This document shows positions 59,690 to 64,000 of a stretch of DNA of 64,000 bases, in pieces. The first letter of the stretch is position 1; each line of letters starts with the position of its first letter. Location of the stretch: contig JAGXRN010000042.1 in the NCBI GenBank assembly GCA_018335875.1, positions 124,001 through 188,000 on the forward strand, in the 5' to 3' direction. The notes under the pieces were generated by a model. The model saw nothing but the letters and a program-made list of their open reading frames with translations, did not search any database and was not told the origin of the DNA. The DNA comes from Dethiobacter sp. (lineage in GTDB: Bacteria > Bacillota > Dethiobacteria > Dethiobacterales > Dethiobacteraceae). Position numbers and translations under genes: made by a program.

Positions 59690-60586
59690 ATGAAAAGGAC
59701 ACTGGTTTCGTTTTTGGTTTTGGCTTTGCTATTATCACCGGCAAGCGGTTGCGGCCGCAAAAACGGTAAGACCCAGCCTGAGAAACTTCCGGTCCCCGAA
59801 ACGTCTGTTCTGCAGGAAAGCGACTTCCCTGCCTTTATCGTCAGTGACCATATGGATAAGACGAACGAAAATTATTACGCTTTTCAACTGGAGCACGTTC
59901 TTTACCTGGCTGCCGTTTGGGGTAAGAAACCCAGCGGCGGTTACAGCATCAACTTTGTTGAATATAATGAAAATAGCGATCATTCCATGGATGTTTACCT
60001 TATAACCAAATCACCCGGAAAAAATGAAAACGTGTCCACAGTCATCACCTACCCTGGGGCGTTTGTGCGCTTTTACCCCCAGGCTCCCGTTAGCACAGTA
60101 CGCTTCCATGTGGACGGTAAGAAGGCTGCTGATGTTGTTCCACTACGCATTACCGCCCCGGTGGAGGAGGTAATTGTCGAGCTATATTTCGGCTCGCCAA
60201 ATGCCTGCCTCTATCTGGAGCCCCGGCCAGTGCCTATTTGCTTCATCTCCGCCAGCATTACTGAACAGGCGGAAATTCTTTTCCGGCAGCTGCTGGCGGG
60301 TTCGCAGTCGCTTGATTCCGGATTCCGGGTTATCCCCGATGGCACACGCTTGCTTGATGCGGCCTATGACGAAAGAGAAAAACTATTGATAGTCACCGTT
60401 TCCGCCGAGTTTGCCAACGCTGCGGGCTCCGCCGGCGAACTGCTGGCTGTTTATTCCGTTGTCAATACGATGGCACAGATTGAAGGCGTGGACTATGTCA
60501 CCATTCAGATCGACGGTGCTGGACTCTCTCATATGGACCAACTGGAGCAGCTGAGCTTTAACGACTACCTGGTGGAACAGGGCTAG
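59690..60586 (+). CDS. GerMN-domain lipoprotein
   Basis: Lipobox SPASGCG; C-terminal FRQLLAGSQSLDSGFRVIPDGTRLLDAAYDEREKLLIVTVSAEFANAAGSAGELLAVYSVVNTMAQIEGVDYVTIQIDG. Confidence 0.8.
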   Translation: MKRTLVSFLVLALLLSPASGCGRKNGKTQPEKLPVPETSVLQESDFPAFIVSDHMDKTNENYYAFQLEHVLYLAAVWGKKPSGGYSINFVEYNENSDHSMDVYLITKSPGKNENVSTVITYPGAFVRFYPQAPVSTVRFHVDGKKAADVVPLRITAPVEEVIVELYFGSPNACLYLEPRPVPICFISASITEQAEILFRQLLAGSQSLDSGFRVIPDGTRLLDAAYDEREKLLIVTVSAEFANAAGSAGELLAVYSVVNTMAQIEGVDYVTIQIDGAGLSHMDQLEQLSFNDYLVEQG

Positions 60587-60605
60587 CTGTTTATGTTGGA
60601 AATGT

Positions 60606-62177
60606 TTATGTCAATGGACTGCACTCTGTTGAATTTGAGTTAAGCTTAGCAGCACTTACCTGCCTGTAGCCGATGGCCTCGGCCAGGTGCCGCGTCTGAA
60701 TTTTTGGCGAGCAGTCAAGGTCGGCAATTGTACGTGCTACCTTAAGAATACGGTCATATGCCCGCGCACTGAGGTGCAAACGCACAAAAGCCTGCCGCAT
60801 AAGATTTCGCCCGGCCTCATCAAGCACACAGTATTTTTGGACATGCTGCGGCCCCATTTGTGCATTACAGCTTACTGAGTCACCGCTAAAACGCTGCCGC
60901 TGCTTTTCCCTGGCTTCCTCCACCCGCTTTTTAATCCGTTGGGACGGCTCCGCAGCTTTTGTCCCTGTTACCTCTTCGTAGCGCAGACGTGGCACCTCGA
61001 TAAAAATATCAAGCCTGTCCAGCAGAGGGCCTGAAATCTTATGGTGATAGCGCTGGATCTGCCAGGGCGTGCAGGTGCAGGCGGCGGCGGGGTCAGACAA
61101 TAGACCGCACGGGCAGGGGTTCATTGAAGCAAGAAGCATGAAACGGGCGGGATAAGTATAGGCAGCCTGCAGGCGCGCCACTGTAATCTCTCCTTCTTCC
61201 AGTGGTTGGCGCAGCACTTCAAGTGTCTCCCGCCTGAATTCCGGGATTTCATCAAGAAAAAGGACGCCGTTGTGCGACAGACTTACTTCTCCCGGACGCG
61301 GAATTTTTCCTCCGCCGCAAAGTGCAGCCAGGGAAATTGTATGATGAGGGCTGCGAAACGGCCTGCGGGTGATAAGAGACGCTGTATCCTTAAGGTAGCC
61401 GGCAGCGCTGTAAATTTTGGTTGTATCCAGGCTTTCCTCCTCGCTCAGGTCGGGAAGGATGGATGGTACGCAGCCTGCCAGCATAGTTTTGCCGGCGCCG
61501 GGCGGGCCTGTCATCACAAGATTGTGGCCGCCGGCTGCGGCCACCTCAAGAGCACGCTTGGCGCCCTCCTGCCCTTTAACGCGGGAAAAATCAGCATTTA
61601 CTGGAATGCAAGTATTGCTCTTTTTAGGCGGCGGTAAAGCTTTTTTTTTGCCCCTGACCACATCCAATGCCTCCGCCAGGGAACTGGCGCCCATTATTTC
61701 CAGGCCGCCAACCAGAGAGGCCTCGCAAGCATTATCCAAAGGAAGCAGGACTTTGGACAGCCCCGCATCGCGGGCCGCAATTACCATGGGAAGAACACCG
61801 CGTACCGGGCGCAGCGTCCCGTCAAGCGCCAACTCACCCAATACAGCCATTCCAGGGTCAGGAGCCGCCAGTTGCCCTCCGGCGGCAAGAACACCAAAGG
61901 CAAGGGAGAGATCCAGCTGCGGGCCTTCTTTTTTCAGGTCGGCCGGCGCCAGGTTAGCAACTATGCGCTGCTGTGGGAACCAGAGCATGCTGTTTTTAAT
62001 GGCTGCCCTTACCCTGTCCCTGGCCTCCCGTACTGCTGCGTCAGGCAGCCCGACTATATCAAATCCCGGTAGCTGCGCAGAAAGAAACACCTCAACAGTT
62101 ACCACCCTGCCTTCAATACCCACTACTGTACAACCGGTAACGCGGGCAAGCATGATTACTCTCTCCTTTTTTACCAT
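60606..62177 (-). CDS. YifB family Mg-chelatase-like AAA ATPase (ComM-like)
   Basis: GFDIVGLPDAAVREARDRVRAAIKNS...DFSRVKGQEGAKRALEVAAAGGHNLVMTGPPGAGKTML...PFRSPHHTIS...GVLFLDEIPEF. Confidence 0.95.
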   Translation of the reverse strand: MVKKERVIMLARVTGCTVVGIEGRVVTVEVFLSAQLPGFDIVGLPDAAVREARDRVRAAIKNSMLWFPQQRIVANLAPADLKKEGPQLDLSLAFGVLAAGGQLAAPDPGMAVLGELALDGTLRPVRGVLPMVIAARDAGLSKVLLPLDNACEASLVGGLEIMGASSLAEALDVVRGKKKALPPPKKSNTCIPVNADFSRVKGQEGAKRALEVAAAGGHNLVMTGPPGAGKTMLAGCVPSILPDLSEEESLDTTKIYSAAGYLKDTASLITRRPFRSPHHTISLAALCGGGKIPRPGEVSLSHNGVLFLDEIPEFRRETLEVLRQPLEEGEITVARLQAAYTYPARFMLLASMNPCPCGLLSDPAAACTCTPWQIQRYHHKISGPLLDRLDIFIEVPRLRYEEVTGTKAAEPSQRIKKRVEEAREKQRQRFSGDSVSCNAQMGPQHVQKYCVLDEAGRNLMRQAFVRLHLSARAYDRILKVARTIADLDCSPKIQTRHLAEAIGYRQVSAAKLNSNSTECSPLT

Positions 62178-62292
62178 TTATATCCATTATAAATCAAACG
62201 TGTGTTCGTGTCAAGCACTGCAGGAACTTGCTTTTGCATGTTGAAATTAGTAAATAGTATTTGTCTTATAACCTTGCACGGGAGGGGCTTGC

Positions 62293-64000
62293 TTGAAAAA
62301 ATTTTCCATAGCCATATTATTTATCGCAGTGCTTCTTGTATTTTCTTTCAACCTATTAGGTCAGTACAGCGCTGAAGCAGTCAAAACGGCAGAAAAATTC
62401 TTTGACCTTGCAACTGCAGGAAAAACAGCGGCGGCGGAGGATTTGCTATTACTTGAAGCCGCAGAGGCACAGACACTGCTTGGAGTGTTGTCTGCGCGCA
62501 AACTTTTCCGCTTGACTTCAGTTTCTGCGCCTCGAATCAGTTCACTGTCACAGGCTGCAATTAACCTGAGCCTTGAAGTTAATGGAGTGCCATATACCAC
62601 AGAGGTTGAACTTGTAAGAGTAGAGGGAAAATGGAAAATAGCCTCTTTTCCCCGGCTTGACCTTTCAGAGGCTTCCTATGTTCTCAGCGTCTCTGCCGGC
62701 AGCGTCACGCTGCTTGACGGGACGGGCAGCTTATTAAACCTTGCTTTGTCAGAGCAAACACCAAGTACGGGGGAGGTTGGCCTTGCCGTCGGTATCAACG
62801 GGATACTCCACTATTTCTCCCCCTTTGAAAAAGTAATTTTGAACAGACTCTTAACAGTTGGCAATAATGCGCTGGAAGGTGAGGAACTGGGCTTTTTTAA
62901 ATTAAGCCCCAATACTGCCTTTTACCGCCCTGACAATGGTGCCATCAGGGTAGCGGAGACGAGTGAATTTATTGTCGGTATGACTGATGTCGCACTTTTT
63001 ATTGATGAGGGGCTCGTTAGCGCTGTTCTTATCCCCGAAAACTATGTGCCCCACAACATCCGTGTGGTACTGAACACCAGCGGTTTTGCCGGTACATCCC
63101 ACAGCTCAGTTACCGTCTCCTCAGCCGCCTCTTACACCCTGGAGGACAAAGTTTCAGGGAAATCTTTCGTCATTTCCGCCGGAGGGGCCCTGAGATTCAA
63201 TCCGCAGGGAGAATCAGTTGCTGTCACTTTTCCTGCCGGTGATACCCTGATTTTTGACAACCGCCTTTTTATCCTGCCCACCGGTGGGAGTAAAATCAGG
63301 GTGGACACAATCCGGCGCGGCAGCCCCCAATTTACTCCTTCGTACTACGGCCGGCTTGAAATTATTTCAAACGGAGCCGCACTTTTGCTGGTCAACGAAG
63401 TATCAATTGAAGAATATCTGTATTCGGTTGTGCCAAGCGAAATGCCCGTTTCTTTCGGACTGGAAGCGCTCAAAGTACAGGCTGTAGCTGCTCGCTCCTA
63501 TGCAGTGTCATCCATTGCCCGCAGCGGTTTTCGCGGACTGTCAGCCCATGTTGATGACAGCACCGCCTCCCAGGTCTACAATAATGTCCCTGAATACGAG
63601 GCCAGCAGCAGGGCTGTAAGGGATACTGCAGGTTTGGTTGCTGTTTACGACGGCGCTATTATCGACGCACGCTACTTCTCCACCTCATCAGGAGTCACTG
63701 CCAATTTCGAAGAAGTATGGCACGACAGGAAAAGCGGCGCTTTCCCCGCCTTCCCTGTCCCCTATCTGATTTCGCAGCCGCAACTGAGAAGCGGTTCCCT
63801 TCCCGACATATCCTCTGAGGAGGGGGCACGCTCCTTTTTCACCTCCCGCAACCACAACACTTTTGATTCAGCCTCCCCCTGGTTCCGCTGGCAGGTAACA
63901 ATGTCGCGCCGGGAACTGGAAGCCAGCATCAGCCAGAATTTAGCGCGGCAGCAAATGCTGCAGCCATCCTTCATTCTGACCCTTGATAAGGGGGCATTCG
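62293..64000 (+). CDS. SpoIID/LytB-domain protein (TTG start, incomplete at window end)
   Basis: MKKFSIAILFIAVLLVFSFNLLGQYSAEAVKTAEKF...VNEVSIEEYLYSVVPSEMPVSFGLEALKVQAVAARSYAVSSIA; absent from the ORF track because of TTG start and open 3' end. Confidence 0.85.
   Translation, partial: MKKFSIAILFIAVLLVFSFNLLGQYSAEAVKTAEKFFDLATAGKTAAAEDLLLLEAAEAQTLLGVLSARKLFRLTSVSAPRISSLSQAAINLSLEVNGVPYTTEVELVRVEGKWKIASFPRLDLSEASYVLSVSAGSVTLLDGTGSLLNLALSEQTPSTGEVGLAVGINGILHYFSPFEKVILNRLLTVGNNALEGEELGFFKLSPNTAFYRPDNGAIRVAETSEFIVGMTDVALFIDEGLVSAVLIPENYVPHNIRVVLNTSGFAGTSHSSVTVSSAASYTLEDKVSGKSFVISAGGALRFNPQGESVAVTFPAGDTLIFDNRLFILPTGGSKIRVDTIRRGSPQFTPSYYGRLEIISNGAALLLVNEVSIEEYLYSVVPSEMPVSFGLEALKVQAVAARSYAVSSIARSGFRGLSAHVDDSTASQVYNNVPEYEASSRAVRDTAGLVAVYDGAIIDARYFSTSSGVTANFEEVWHDRKSGAFPAFPVPYLISQPQLRSGSLPDISSEEGARSFFTSRNHNTFDSASPWFRWQVTMSRRELEASISQNLARQQMLQPSFILTLDKGAF

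Noticed and set aside
61417-62244. 275-aa plus-strand ORF
   Set aside because: Antisense to the clear yifB coding sequence; composition-driven shadow ORF with no recognisable motif
1-64000. CRISPR array
   Set aside because: No regularly spaced 25-40 bp direct repeats with unique spacers and no Cas-like proteins were seen

Overview
The window is a bacterial chromosome segment, probably from an anaerobic Firmicute/Clostridia lineage (inferred from YifB, GerMN and SpoIID-type proteins, and CimA/AbfD/AOR metabolism). It has three parts. (1) About 0-6.4 kb is a decaying chromosomal flank: truncated response regulators, Rieske/FAD oxidoreductase remnant, internally deleted acyl-CoA ligase, truncated ABC ATPase, plus a DUF1287 gene and a tandem-duplicated LysM gene. 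(2) About 6.5-34.5 kb is a large composite integrated element. It lies between an intact tRNA-Leu(GAG) at 34438-34522(-) and a 3'-half tRNA-Leu relic at 6516-6567, with a second relic at about 31784-31846. It carries a tyrosine recombinase trio at its left end, three more recombinases and one recombinase relic at its right end, and a one-strand (-) cargo of defense-island type. Cargo includes a Septu-like AAA ATPase (frameshifted)/HNH pair, a GIY-YIG protein, a DUF5677-like/HEPN-like pair, a SHOCT protein, a STAND-like NTPase with a possible C-terminal HEPN motif, and a compact PLD-like / radical SAM / PD-(D/E)XK three-gene operon. That operon is the best candidate for an undescribed system. 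(3) About 34.6-64 kb is mostly ordinary chromosome: panC/panD/DUF2520, three tandem M42 peptidases, a heterodimeric ABC exporter, cimA, AbfD/AOR/Fe-ADH, a partly decayed glycan locus, yifB and a SpoIID-like gene running off the window. All family calls come from reading motifs in the supplied translations; no database search was run.
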